The notes under the pieces: generated by a model
The model's input: the letters and a program-made list of their open reading frames with translations, nothing else
Database searches by the model: none
What the model was told of the DNA's origin: nothing
Assembly (NCBI GenBank): GCA_031363055.1
Contig: JANLTP010000154.1
Location: 1-64,000 of the forward strand
DNA from: JANLTP01 sp031363055
GTDB lineage: Bacteria > Pseudomonadota > Gammaproteobacteria > Burkholderiales > Burkholderiaceae_E
DNA length: 64,000 nt
Reading direction: 5' to 3'
Program-made: the position numbers and the translations under genes
In this document: one piece after another, positions 52,928 through 61,525 of the stretch
Layout: every line of letters starts with the position of its first letter
Position numbering within the stretch: position 1 is the stretch's first letter

Positions 52928-53932
52928 ATGATCCGTCGTTGCCTGTGCTTGCTTTTTAGCGCTTGGAACTCGTCCAAGGCGTTAATCCCGTTCCTGGCGC
53001 TGTTAATCCTCGCCACCTCAGCGGTTCAGGCCGCCTACCCCGATAAGCCCATCAAGATCGTAGTGCCTTACCCGCCGGGTGGCACTACCGATATCCTGAC
53101 CCGCCTGATTGCGCAAAAGCTCTCGAGCTCGCTCAAGCAGTCGGTCATCGTTGAAAACCGTGCCGGTGGTGCCGCAATGATTGGCAGTGACTATGTCGCC
53201 AAATCCGCCGCTGATGGTTACACCTTGCTTTCGACCGGCGCCGGGCCGCACGCGATCAATGTCAGTCTGTTTCCCAAAATTGCCTATGACCCGATCAAGG
53301 ATTTTGCGTCGATTACCTTGATGTCCATCAACCCACTGCTGATGGTCGTGCCGGCGAATTTCCCGATCAATACTGCGCAAGAGTTCATCGCCTGGGCCAG
53401 GGAGAACAAGGACAAGGCGAATTACTGCTCGATCGGCTCGGGCTCGCCGTCTCATCTGGCCGCCGAGTTGTTCAAGACCATGGCCTCGATAGAAATGACC
53501 CATCTGCCCTTTACCGGCAGTGGCCCGGCGATCATTGGCGCGATTGGTGGCCAATGCCAGGTGCTGTTCGACAGCGTGCTGTCATCCGGCCCTCAGGTGA
53601 AGTCCGGCAAACTGAAGGTACTCGCCACCGGCAACAAGCAGCGCCTGAGTTCCTGGCCCAATGTACCCACGCTGGCTGAGGTGGGTTTGAATGGCTACGA
53701 GGCGTTTACCTGGGGTGCACTGGTTGCGCCAGCGGGCACTCCGGCCGAAATCATCAATAAATTGCAAGCCGAAATAGCGGCAATTTTTGCCCAGCCGGAA
53801 GTGCGTCAAAAAGTTGAAGAACTGGGCGCCATCCCTGGCGGTGGCAGTTCTGCGGAACTTGACGCGTTTACACGCTCCGAAACGCGCAAATGGGCCAAGG
53901 TGATCAAGGACGGTAATATCAAGCCAGATTGA
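52928..53932 (+). CDS. Bug-family solute-binding protein
   Basis: 334 residues with an N-terminal signal segment (up to AVQAAYPDKP), the IKIVVPYPPGGTTDILTRL block, VENRAGGAAMIGSDYVAKS and a normal C-terminus (ETRKWAKVIKDGNIKPD). It is 23 bases before a TauD-type dioxygenase gene, so the pair may serve uptake and oxidation of the same organic acid. Confidence 0.9.
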   Translation: MIRRCLCLLFSAWNSSKALIPFLALLILATSAVQAAYPDKPIKIVVPYPPGGTTDILTRLIAQKLSSSLKQSVIVENRAGGAAMIGSDYVAKSAADGYTLLSTGAGPHAINVSLFPKIAYDPIKDFASITLMSINPLLMVVPANFPINTAQEFIAWARENKDKANYCSIGSGSPSHLAAELFKTMASIEMTHLPFTGSGPAIIGAIGGQCQVLFDSVLSSGPQVKSGKLKVLATGNKQRLSSWPNVPTLAEVGLNGYEAFTWGALVAPAGTPAEIINKLQAEIAAIFAQPEVRQKVEELGAIPGGGSSAELDAFTRSETRKWAKVIKDGNIKPD

Positions 53933-53955
53933 AGGCAAGACTGAAAGGCACACTG

Positions 53956-54822
53956 ATGAAGATCTCATTTACCCCGCTGCAACCGCTGTTTGCCGCCGAG
54001 GTCAGCCCGATTGACCTGCGTGAAACGTTCGAGCGAGCGAGCCTCGAGGAAATCCGCGCCGGCATGGAGCAATACGGAGTACTGGTGTTTCGCAATCAGT
54101 TGTTCAAGGACGATGAGCAAATGGCCTTTGCCGAACGCTTCGACGGCACCTTGCATGCGAAGACATCGACTGCAGTCATGGTCAAGAATCGTTTTGGCAA
54201 CGAAGCCCTGTCCGATATTTCCAATGTTGGCGCGAATGGCGAGATCCTGCCGGCCAATGATCGTCGCCGTATGGGTTCGCTGGCCAATCGCCTTTGGCAC
54301 ACTGATGCTTCGTTCGTCGATCCACCAGGTCGATATTCCATGTTGTCGGCTCGCGTGCTTCCTCCTGTAAGTGCTGATACCGAATTCGCCGACATGCGCA
54401 GCGCCTATGATTCGCTGGATGACGCCACCAAGGCAGCCATCGAAGGCCTGCAGGTCCATCATTCGATCGCCTATTCACGCGAAATACTCGGTTTTGAGTT
54501 TTCACCGGAAGAAAAGGCGATGCTCAAGGGCGCCGTGCACCCGCTGGTAAGAACGCAGAAAGGCGGTCGGCGCGGCTTGTACCTGGCATCACACGCCGCA
54601 AGCATCGTTGGCTGGTACTTGCCCGAGGGCCGACTGCTATTGCGCGATCTGACCGACCATGCAACTCAGCCAAAATTCGTTTATCGCCACGTCTGGCGCG
54701 ACGGCGACTTCGTCATCTGGGACAACCGGACCACGATGCACCGCGCCCGGCCGTTTGACGACGTCAAGTACCGGCGTGAATTGCGGCGGACAACCACGCT
54801 CGATCTCCCCTTGCCGGCGTAA
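53956..54822 (+). CDS. TauD/TfdA-family alpha-ketoglutarate-dependent dioxygenase
   Basis: 288 residues, non-haem Fe(II) oxygenase. Metal ligands are His115 and Asp117 (WHTDASF) and His262 (TMHRARPFDD), with an Arg for 2-oxoglutarate near RRELRRTT. Closest in shape to TfdA-like enzymes cleaving ethers or sulfonates. ATG at 53956 is preferred over a TTG/GTG-type extension to 53929. Confidence 0.88.
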   Translation: MKISFTPLQPLFAAEVSPIDLRETFERASLEEIRAGMEQYGVLVFRNQLFKDDEQMAFAERFDGTLHAKTSTAVMVKNRFGNEALSDISNVGANGEILPANDRRRMGSLANRLWHTDASFVDPPGRYSMLSARVLPPVSADTEFADMRSAYDSLDDATKAAIEGLQVHHSIAYSREILGFEFSPEEKAMLKGAVHPLVRTQKGGRRGLYLASHAASIVGWYLPEGRLLLRDLTDHATQPKFVYRHVWRDGDFVIWDNRTTMHRARPFDDVKYRRELRRTTTLDLPLPA

Positions 54823-54908
54823 CGGCGGCCTTGGCGATTTTGGTCAGCCAAAACGAGGGAAATGCGATCACCTTATCTGCGAGCTGAACGAGGCAATTGG
54901 CCGCGCAA

Positions 54909-55460
54909 CTATTTCAGCAGCGCCAGCACCTGTTTGAACTTTGGATGCTGACTGCTGCCCAGCCACTCGAAGGCAACCATCTCGAACGTAACAACGCTTG
55001 CGCCGGCGCTGCGCAGGCGCGCCATGGCTGCACTACGATCACTGGCTTTTCGCGATCCACAAGCATCTTCGACGACGGCCACTGTAGCGCCGAGCGCAAG
55101 CGCCGACAGCGCCGTTTGCAGCAGGCAAACATGAGCCTCACAGCCGGCGAGCACGAGCTGTTGTCGGTTAGATTGCACTAACCAATCGCCTGGCCCCGAT
55201 TCGCGGAAGGCTGCGAAATGCATCTTCGCGAAAGTCTGGCTGCAGATCGCGCGAATCGCTTCGTCATTGTTTCCCAACCCCTGCGGATTCTGCTCGGTGC
55301 CAACCGTCTCGATGCCTAGCAGATTGGCGACTTTGCCGAGCCGAACGGCTTGCGCAAGGACTGATTCGTGATGCTCGATGGCTGGCATCAGCCGCGATTG
55401 ATAATCGATCAGAACCAATCGGCTTTTGTCAGGGTCTAGCAGGTCAGGGTCAAGCAGCAT
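54909..55460 (-). CDS. Isochorismatase-family cysteine hydrolase
   Basis: 183 residues. The catalytic Asp lies in LVLIDYQSRLMPA (residues 16-28) and the Cys in LVLAGCEAHVCLLQ. The family hydrolyses amide, imide or vinyl-ether bonds. The N-terminus reads MLLDPDLLDPDK, a five-residue direct duplication made by a 15-base tandem repeat (55430-55459). ATG at 55460 overlaps the end of the CoA-transferase gene by 11 bases. Confidence 0.84.
   Translation of the reverse strand: MLLDPDLLDPDKSRLVLIDYQSRLMPAIEHHESVLAQAVRLGKVANLLGIETVGTEQNPQGLGNNDEAIRAICSQTFAKMHFAAFRESGPGDWLVQSNRQQLVLAGCEAHVCLLQTALSALALGATVAVVEDACGSRKASDRSAAMARLRSAGASVVTFEMVAFEWLGSSQHPKFKQVLALLK
55430..55459 (-). repeat. 15-bp tandem duplication coding LLDPD-LLDPD
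   Basis: Units 55430-55444 and 55445-55459 differ at two bases. They lie where the CoA-transferase stop and the isochorismatase start overlap, so one unit ends the first gene and both code for the second. Confidence 0.85.
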
Positions 55461-56571
55461 CGTTGTGCTCGCCAAGCTTGGGAGCGGCACCGCGAATCAA
55501 TGGCCGCTGGGTATCGAACGAGAGCGGCAATCCGGTCAGACAGAAGCCGGCGTCGGGCAGCTTTTGTATCAGCCCAAGTGCTGCGACCTGAGGCTCGGCC
55601 AGCACTTCCGGAATGGTGTGGACCGGCGAGCAGGGCACGCCCGCTTTGGCCAATGCTGCCAACCAGTGATCGCGGCTGCGGGTATTGATAATGGCGCGTA
55701 TCTCGATCAGCAGGCTGGCCTTGTGCTGCATGCGATCACGATTGCTGCGGTAGCGGGGATCTTGTGGCCAATCCGGACGGGACAGCGCGCCGCTGAATTT
55801 CGCAAACAGTCGATCATTGCCGCAGCAGATCAACAGTGGCGCATCGGCGGCATCAAATGACTCATAGGGTACGAATCCCGGGTGGCCGCTCGCATGTTTC
55901 TCTGGCAGCTTGCCTTCATTCAGATACGAATCGCTTTTTTGCGCCGCCCAACTCAGCGCGGTTTCGAGTAACGAGCCTTGCACCATGCCGCCTCGGCCGG
56001 TGCGTTCGCGTTCTGCCAACAAGGACAATGCGCCGATCACGATCCACATGCCAGTGCCCTGATCGCAGACCGAGGCGCCCATGCGAATCGGTGGCCCGTC
56101 AGGGTCGCCGCTGATGCTCGAGAGGCCACTGTAGGCTTGAATCAGCGGTTCATAGCCGGGCGCGTTGCGAAGCGGCCCCAGATGCCCGAACGCCGATATC
56201 TCGCAGTACACCAGACGGGGATGGCGCGCACACAGCGTCGGGCCGTCAATACCGAGCTGGGTCGGCACGCCCGGTCGCAGGTTGTGAATGAAAACGTCGG
56301 CGTCGCCCACCCATTCATTGAGACGTGCCACGCCTGCGGGCGTCTTCAGATCAATCGTGACCGATTGCTTGCCTCGATTGAAGATCTGAAAAAGCATCGA
56401 GTCCGAGCCGTGGAACGCCTGCCCCATATGGCGGCCGTCGTCGCCGACCTCGGTTCGCTCAACCTTGATCACCTCGGCACCCAGGTCCGCAAAGATAGCG
56501 CCGGCAAACGGGCCGGCCAGTACCTGACCGAGTTCAACGACTTTCAAATTCGACAAGGGACTGGAGCTCAT
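55450..56571 (-). CDS. CaiB/BaiF family CoA-transferase
   Basis: 373 residues, class III CoA-transferase. The opening LKVVELGQVLAGPFAGAIF, the GAEVIKVER block and the catalytic-Asp block MGASVCDQGTGMW are present. ATG 56571; an ATG at 56607 is further upstream. It forms an overlapping pair with the isochorismatase-like gene and diverges from the tannase-like gene by about 150 bases. Confidence 0.9.
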   Translation of the reverse strand: MSSSPLSNLKVVELGQVLAGPFAGAIFADLGAEVIKVERTEVGDDGRHMGQAFHGSDSMLFQIFNRGKQSVTIDLKTPAGVARLNEWVGDADVFIHNLRPGVPTQLGIDGPTLCARHPRLVYCEISAFGHLGPLRNAPGYEPLIQAYSGLSSISGDPDGPPIRMGASVCDQGTGMWIVIGALSLLAERERTGRGGMVQGSLLETALSWAAQKSDSYLNEGKLPEKHASGHPGFVPYESFDAADAPLLICCGNDRLFAKFSGALSRPDWPQDPRYRSNRDRMQHKASLLIEIRAIINTRSRDHWLAALAKAGVPCSPVHTIPEVLAEPQVAALGLIQKLPDAGFCLTGLPLSFDTQRPLIRGAAPKLGEHNDAA

Positions 56572-56721
56572 TGCGTATCTCGATTGGTTCTTGCCATCAT
56601 AATGCAATCGTCTGAGCGCAATTGTCCGAGCGATTGCATGTCAAAATCAGATCCGCTGCATCGTCCGCGCCCGGACGGTGATTTCAGATGTTTTGCGCTG
56701 TTCGATCGAAAGTCAGACTAC

Positions 56722-58431
56722 ATGAAGCTGCGTCACCCACGAGTAGGACTGATCGCTCTGTCACTGTCTCTGTCACTGTTTGTCCTGACAAGTTGCAGCG
56801 TTTTGGGGCCTGCCAACGTCGTATCGGATAGCAAATCCAGTTGCGAACAACTGACCGGATCGATCCCCAATGGTCTGATCGGTCTGCCGACTGGTGAGGT
56901 GACGATTGTTTCGACTCAGTATCTGGCCGCCTCACCGCTGGTCATGGGACCGCCGCAAGCGCCGACGCCTTATGCCCGTATTCAACCGGCACTACCGGAT
57001 CATTGTCAGGTCAAAGGCACGATTGCTTCGCTCGATCCGAAAGCACCCGCGATTAATTTTCAAGTCAATTTACCCAGCGTCTGGAACGGCCGTTCCCTGC
57101 AGTATGGCGGTGGCGGCTTTAACGGCGTACTGATCAACGCGCTCGGCCTGCCACCGGCAGCACCACTCGACAAGCCGGCGCCGCTGGCGCGTGGTTTTGT
57201 CACTTACGGCACGGATTCCGGCCACCAGAATACCCCCGGAGTACCCCTGCAAGCTTTTTCCATGAACGATGAAGCGCTCGCGAATTTTGCTTACGCGTCT
57301 TACAAGAAAGTGCGTGACGTATCGGTCGAGCTGATGAAGCGCCGTTATGGCCGTGGCCCTGACCGCATGTATTTCATGGGCAGCTCCGAGGGTGGGCGCG
57401 AGGCGCTGATGCTCGCACAACGCTTCCCGAACGACTTCGACGGTATTTTTGCGCGGGTACCGGTTATCAACTGGGTTGCACTGCAGCATGCCGGCACCCG
57501 CGCCGGCATCGCACAATTCGGCAGCGGCTGGATTACGCCGGCGAAAATCAAGCTGGTCGGCGACGCTGTTGCCAGCGCGTGTGACGCGGCTGACGGCATC
57601 GTCGACGGCATCATCAGCGACCATGAAGGTTGCCGTAGCCGGTTTGATGTCAGCAAATTGCGTTGCGCCGATGGCAGCGATAGCGGTGCAAGTTGCCTGT
57701 CGGATGCGCAAACCAAGGCGGTGCAGGCGCTGTATTCGGGCTATCGCTTTGACTTTGATCTGGCTAACGGTGTGCGCAATTATCCGGGCTGGCCAATGGG
57801 TGGCGAGGCCACACCGGGCGTCGGTCCCACCGGTGGTTGGGCCAACTGGTGGGTCGGCAGCAGCGCACCGGTTCAGCCGCCGGTGCCGGCCAACAGCATT
57901 CAATGGTTCTACGGCAGTGGCGCGATCCGTTACTTCATTACGCGTGATCCGAATTTCGATGTGCGCCAATATGACCCGAAGCGTTATGCCGATCGGATTC
58001 GCACGATGTCGGCTCTGATGGATGCGACCGATCCGGATCTATCGGTGTTTGCGGCGGCGGGCGGCAAACTCATCATCAAGGAACACATGGCCGATTATGC
58101 CCAGAGTCCGTATGCCGGCATCGAGTATTACAAGAGTGTCGTCGCCAAGATGGGCCAAAGCGAAGTCGATCGTTTCGCGAGGCTGTATATTGCGCCAGGC
58201 GTGGATCATGTCGGAACCGGCGCGCCGGCACTGACCGATATGCTGGAGGTGCTGACCGATTGGGTTGAGAAAGCCAAGGAGCCCGCTGCCTTGACCGTCG
58301 CCACTCAGGCTTTTGAGCCGCCGTTTGCGGTAACCATGTCGCGGCCGCTGTGTCGATATCCGAATTGGCCGAAGTATCGAGGCGTGGGCGATTCGAATCA
58401 GGCGGCGAGCTTTGACTGCGTGAAACAGTAG
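56722..58431 (+). CDS. Tannase/feruloyl-esterase family lipoprotein
   Basis: 569 residues. Signal peptide with a good lipobox (LFVLTSC), then the tannase fold: nucleophile block FMGSSEGGREALML, a later acid region, and the histidine block PGVDHVGTGAPAL. Expected to hydrolyse esters of aromatic acids (galloyl, feruloyl, or MHET-like) at the cell surface or in the periplasm. The open frame goes back to 55978 but only the ATG at 56722 gives a signal peptide. A 12-base duplication (56758-56781) encodes SLSL-SLSL in the signal peptide. Confidence 0.86.
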   Translation: MKLRHPRVGLIALSLSLSLFVLTSCSVLGPANVVSDSKSSCEQLTGSIPNGLIGLPTGEVTIVSTQYLAASPLVMGPPQAPTPYARIQPALPDHCQVKGTIASLDPKAPAINFQVNLPSVWNGRSLQYGGGGFNGVLINALGLPPAAPLDKPAPLARGFVTYGTDSGHQNTPGVPLQAFSMNDEALANFAYASYKKVRDVSVELMKRRYGRGPDRMYFMGSSEGGREALMLAQRFPNDFDGIFARVPVINWVALQHAGTRAGIAQFGSGWITPAKIKLVGDAVASACDAADGIVDGIISDHEGCRSRFDVSKLRCADGSDSGASCLSDAQTKAVQALYSGYRFDFDLANGVRNYPGWPMGGEATPGVGPTGGWANWWVGSSAPVQPPVPANSIQWFYGSGAIRYFITRDPNFDVRQYDPKRYADRIRTMSALMDATDPDLSVFAAAGGKLIIKEHMADYAQSPYAGIEYYKSVVAKMGQSEVDRFARLYIAPGVDHVGTGAPALTDMLEVLTDWVEKAKEPAALTVATQAFEPPFAVTMSRPLCRYPNWPKYRGVGDSNQAASFDCVKQ

Positions 58432-58488
58432 CGCGCAGCCGTCCTGCGCAAGATTAATGAACTCGGCCCGCTGCACGGAGAACATGGC

Positions 58489-59478
58489 ATGAACCGATCC
58501 AAATTTTCCACCTGCCTGGCCGTACTGCTGGCGGCACTTCTTTGGCAGTCCGCACCAAACGCCGTCGCGCAAACGGGCGGGGCCTATCCGACTAAAGCAA
58601 TTCGAATGCTGGTTGCCTTTCCGCCCGGTGGGCCGACCGATATCGTGGCGCGGGTGATTGCGCAGAAATTGTCCGAGCAATTGGGCCAACCGATACTGGT
58701 CGAGAACAAACCGGGTGCCGGTGGCAACATCGGCGCCGAAACCGCCATGCGCGCCGCCCCGGACGGCTATACCCTGTTCTACAACACCTCTGCGATTACG
58801 ATTACGCCTGCGCTCTATAGCAAAGTCAACTTCGATCCAGTCAAGGATTTTGCGCCGATTTCGAGTACGGCGGCGGTGCCGATGGTGTTGATGGTGACGC
58901 CGTCGCTGCCGGTGAAGAGCGTCAAGGAACTGCTGGACTATGCAAAGGCCAATCCCGACAAATTGAATTATGGTTCGACCGGCTCTGGCACGATTACCCA
59001 TCTGGCCACTGCCGCACTGGCAGCGCATTCGAGTTTGCGTATGCAACACATTCCCTACAAGGGTAGCGCGCCCAATATCGCCGATCTTGCCTCGGGTGCG
59101 ACCCAGTTGACAATTGATACCTTGAACAGTTCTATGCCGTTCATTCGCGATAACCGAGTGCGGCCGTTGGCGGTGACGACGCTCAAGCGTTCGCCTTTGC
59201 TGCCCGAGTTGCCGACGCTGGATGAAACCGCTCTGCCAGGCATGGAAATGAGTGCCTGGCAAGGCATAGTCGCGCCAAAGGGTACGCCAGCCGCAATCAT
59301 TACCCGCCTGAATGCCGAAGTGCGAAAAGCGCTGGAGAGCGCTGATGTCAAGGCCAAACTGGCGGCGCAAGGAACCGACATTCTCGGTAGTACTCCAGAG
59401 GAGTACGGAACGTATATTCGGTCGGAGCTCGGCAGGTGGTCGAAGCTGGTCAAGGAAACCGGCGCCAAAGCTGATTAG
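58489..59478 (+). CDS. Bug-family solute-binding protein
   Basis: 329 residues with a Sec signal peptide (cleavage after AVAQTGG region), IRMLVAFPPGGPTDIVARV, VENKPGAGGNIGAETA and HIPYKGSAPNIADL. Follows the tannase-like gene by 57 bases and precedes another Bug gene, so possible joint regulation with an aromatic ester hydrolase. Confidence 0.9.
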   Translation: MNRSKFSTCLAVLLAALLWQSAPNAVAQTGGAYPTKAIRMLVAFPPGGPTDIVARVIAQKLSEQLGQPILVENKPGAGGNIGAETAMRAAPDGYTLFYNTSAITITPALYSKVNFDPVKDFAPISSTAAVPMVLMVTPSLPVKSVKELLDYAKANPDKLNYGSTGSGTITHLATAALAAHSSLRMQHIPYKGSAPNIADLASGATQLTIDTLNSSMPFIRDNRVRPLAVTTLKRSPLLPELPTLDETALPGMEMSAWQGIVAPKGTPAAIITRLNAEVRKALESADVKAKLAAQGTDILGSTPEEYGTYIRSELGRWSKLVKETGAKAD

Positions 59479-59515
59479 GCAGGCCGGTTCTTTGCGGAAA
59501 AAGAGGAGACACGCG

Positions 59516-60508
59516 GTGGCGCAACAACTGATGAAACCGCAGGGACGCACTCGCAGAACACTGTTCGGCTCGAGCCTGGCGATCGCGCTCGGGTTGCCGG
59601 GCTGGGCGCGTGCGCAATCGACGCCGATCAAGCTGCAGGTGGGTTTCGCGGCGGGCGGCTCGCTCGATCTGCTGGCTCGTGCGATGGCCGAACAAATCGG
59701 TCTGAAAATGAATCGGACGGTGATCGTCGAGAACCGGGTCGGTGCTTCCGGCCGCTTGGCGATCGATCTGGTCAAGGCGTCCAAACCGGATGGCGATACC
59801 TTGCTGGTTTGTCCGCAGGGACCTTTGACCCTGTTTCCCTATATTTTCAAGAATCTGAAGTTTGATCCGTTCAAGGATCTGATGCCTGTGTCGCGCTTGT
59901 CGACCTTTGATGTCGCCATTGGCCTGGGTCCGCAGTCTGGAGCCGACTCGTTGCCGAAATTTCTGGCCTGGGCGACGGCCAATCCAACTCAAGCCAATTT
60001 TGGCAGCAGCGGCGCCGGTACTCTGTTGCATTTTTCCGGTGTCTCGATCAGCCAACTGAGCGGCGTGGCGCTGACCCATGTGCCTTACAAAGGCTCGGCA
60101 CCCGCCGTCGCTGACCTGATCGGTGGCACTGTGCCGATGGTCGTTTCGCCGCTGTCGGATCAGCTTGAGCATCACAAGTCCGGCCGAATCAAGGTCGTCG
60201 CAGTCACCAGCCCCGAACGCAGCGTGTTGGCCCCGGAAATCCCGACTTGTAAGCAAGAAGGCATTGCACTCGAAGTGCCGGGTTGGTTCGCGCTGTACGG
60301 TCCTGCCGGTATGCCGAATGAGGTGGTCGACAACCTGAATCGGATCGTGCAGGAGTCGTTGGTGGTACCGGCGATTCGCGAGCGCTTGATGAAAATGGGC
60401 ATGTTGCCGGCACCAACGTCGCGTGCGCAGACACTCGAGCTGCAGCGCCGGGAGTTTGCATTGTGGGGACCGATGGTGAAGGCGTCCGGATTCACGCCGG
60501 AAGATTAG
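59516..60508 (+). CDS. Bug-family solute-binding protein, Tat-like signal
   Basis: 330 residues. GTG start with AGGAG; the N-terminus has RTRRTLFGSSLAIALG, a twin-arginine-like signal. Mature blocks IKLQVGFAAGGSLDLLARA, HVPYKGSAPAVADLIGG and PGWFALYGPAGMPNEVVDNL are typical. It diverges from the preceding Bug gene enough to be an old paralogue rather than a recent copy. Confidence 0.88.
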   Translation: MAQQLMKPQGRTRRTLFGSSLAIALGLPGWARAQSTPIKLQVGFAAGGSLDLLARAMAEQIGLKMNRTVIVENRVGASGRLAIDLVKASKPDGDTLLVCPQGPLTLFPYIFKNLKFDPFKDLMPVSRLSTFDVAIGLGPQSGADSLPKFLAWATANPTQANFGSSGAGTLLHFSGVSISQLSGVALTHVPYKGSAPAVADLIGGTVPMVVSPLSDQLEHHKSGRIKVVAVTSPERSVLAPEIPTCKQEGIALEVPGWFALYGPAGMPNEVVDNLNRIVQESLVVPAIRERLMKMGMLPAPTSRAQTLELQRREFALWGPMVKASGFTPED

Positions 60509-60535
60509 GAGCCAGAGGATTTGGAGCTTGCAGAG

Positions 60536-61457
60536 ATGAGTGAAACACTGATTCAGACCACCGTGGTCGGCAGTTACCCGCAACCCGATTGGCTGGTCGG
60601 TCGCGAAAAACTTAAAGCGCAATCGGTGCCGCGGGTTCGTGCGCTGGATATCTGGCGAATTGCCGAGCCGTTTTGCCAATGCGCTGGCCGGCATCGACAT
60701 CGAAAATTCACATCTGGTGACGATGGCCAGTGGTCGGGTCAGCAAGCTGCCGCGTGTGACTGGCCCGGTCTCGCGGGCTCGACCGGTCGAGGTGCGTGAC
60801 GTGCAATTTTTGCGCGCCAACACCGATCGCAAGATCAAGATTACGCTGCCGGGCCCGTTCACAATAGCGCAGCAATGTCGTGACGACTATTACCGCGATC
60901 CGCAGGCGCTGACTATGGATCTGGCCGTTGCGGTCAATGCTGAGTTGCTCGATTTGCAAGCGGCTGGCGCCGACGTGATTCAACTCTATGAACCGTGGTT
61001 GCGCAATGACCCGGCGGCGGCGCGCGCCTACGCGGTTGCAGCGATCAATCGCGCGCTGCAAGGTGTGCAGGTTACAACCGTCGTGCATGTCTGTTTTGGT
61101 TATGCCCATCTGATCGGCGCAAAAAAGCCGAGCGGCTATTCGTTTCTGGGCGAGTTATCGGGAACCGTGGCTCGACAAATTTCCATCGAAGCGGCGCAAC
61201 CCAGACTCGATCTCGGCGTGCTCGCCGAGCTACCTGGCAAGCAGATCATGCTCGGTGTGATCGATCTGAATGATGCGAACATCGAAACGCCTGCCGTTGT
61301 CGCCGAGCGAATTCGGGCTGCCCTCAAGCAGGTTTTGCCGGATCGATTATTGGTCGCGCCGGATTGCGGCATGCAGTATTTGCCGCGCGAAGTTGCGTTC
61401 GGCAAACTGCAGGCGATGTGTGCCGGCGCGGCGATCGTGAGGCGAGAAATCAGCTAG
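60536..61457 (+). pseudogene. MetE-C-like (cobalamin-independent methionine synthase family) gene with internal deletion
   Basis: The first 44 codons (TTVVGSYPQPDWLVGREKL, then VRALDIWRIAEP) are in one frame, and from about 60666 the family sequence continues one base out of phase (SRFANALAGIDIENSH, later KITLPGPFTIAQQ, a DVIQLYEP block and the catalytic-Cys-like APDCGMQYLPRE). About 35-40 residues that normally separate these blocks (including the ITDGE region) are missing. The broken frame ends at 60799. Homologues are often single-domain MetE-like C1-transfer enzymes. Confidence 0.82.
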
Positions 61458-61495
61458 GCGACGGTCACAGTGCGCTGGCGATAAATGGGGCATCG

Positions 61496-61525
61496 GTAAT
61501 GTTCAGCTCGGTAGTGTTCAGCTCG
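61496..61525 (+). repeat. 15-bp tandem duplication over a start codon
   Basis: Units 61496-61510 and 61511-61525 differ at one base (ATG in the first, GTG in the second), followed by a partial third. They encode VMFSS-VVFSS at the start of the chimeric gene. Confidence 0.85.

Noticed and set aside
55978..56721. N-terminal extension of the tannase-like protein (248 more residues)
   Set aside because: It overlaps the CoA-transferase gene in antisense, and the signal peptide with lipobox begins only at 56722.
58039..59784. 581-residue minus-strand frame over the tannase and Bug genes
   Set aside because: Covers the ends of two genes with clear families on the plus strand; no recognised domain.
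59450..60862. 470-residue minus-strand frame over a Bug gene and the MetE-like gene
   Set aside because: Shadow frame; the plus-strand families are unambiguous.
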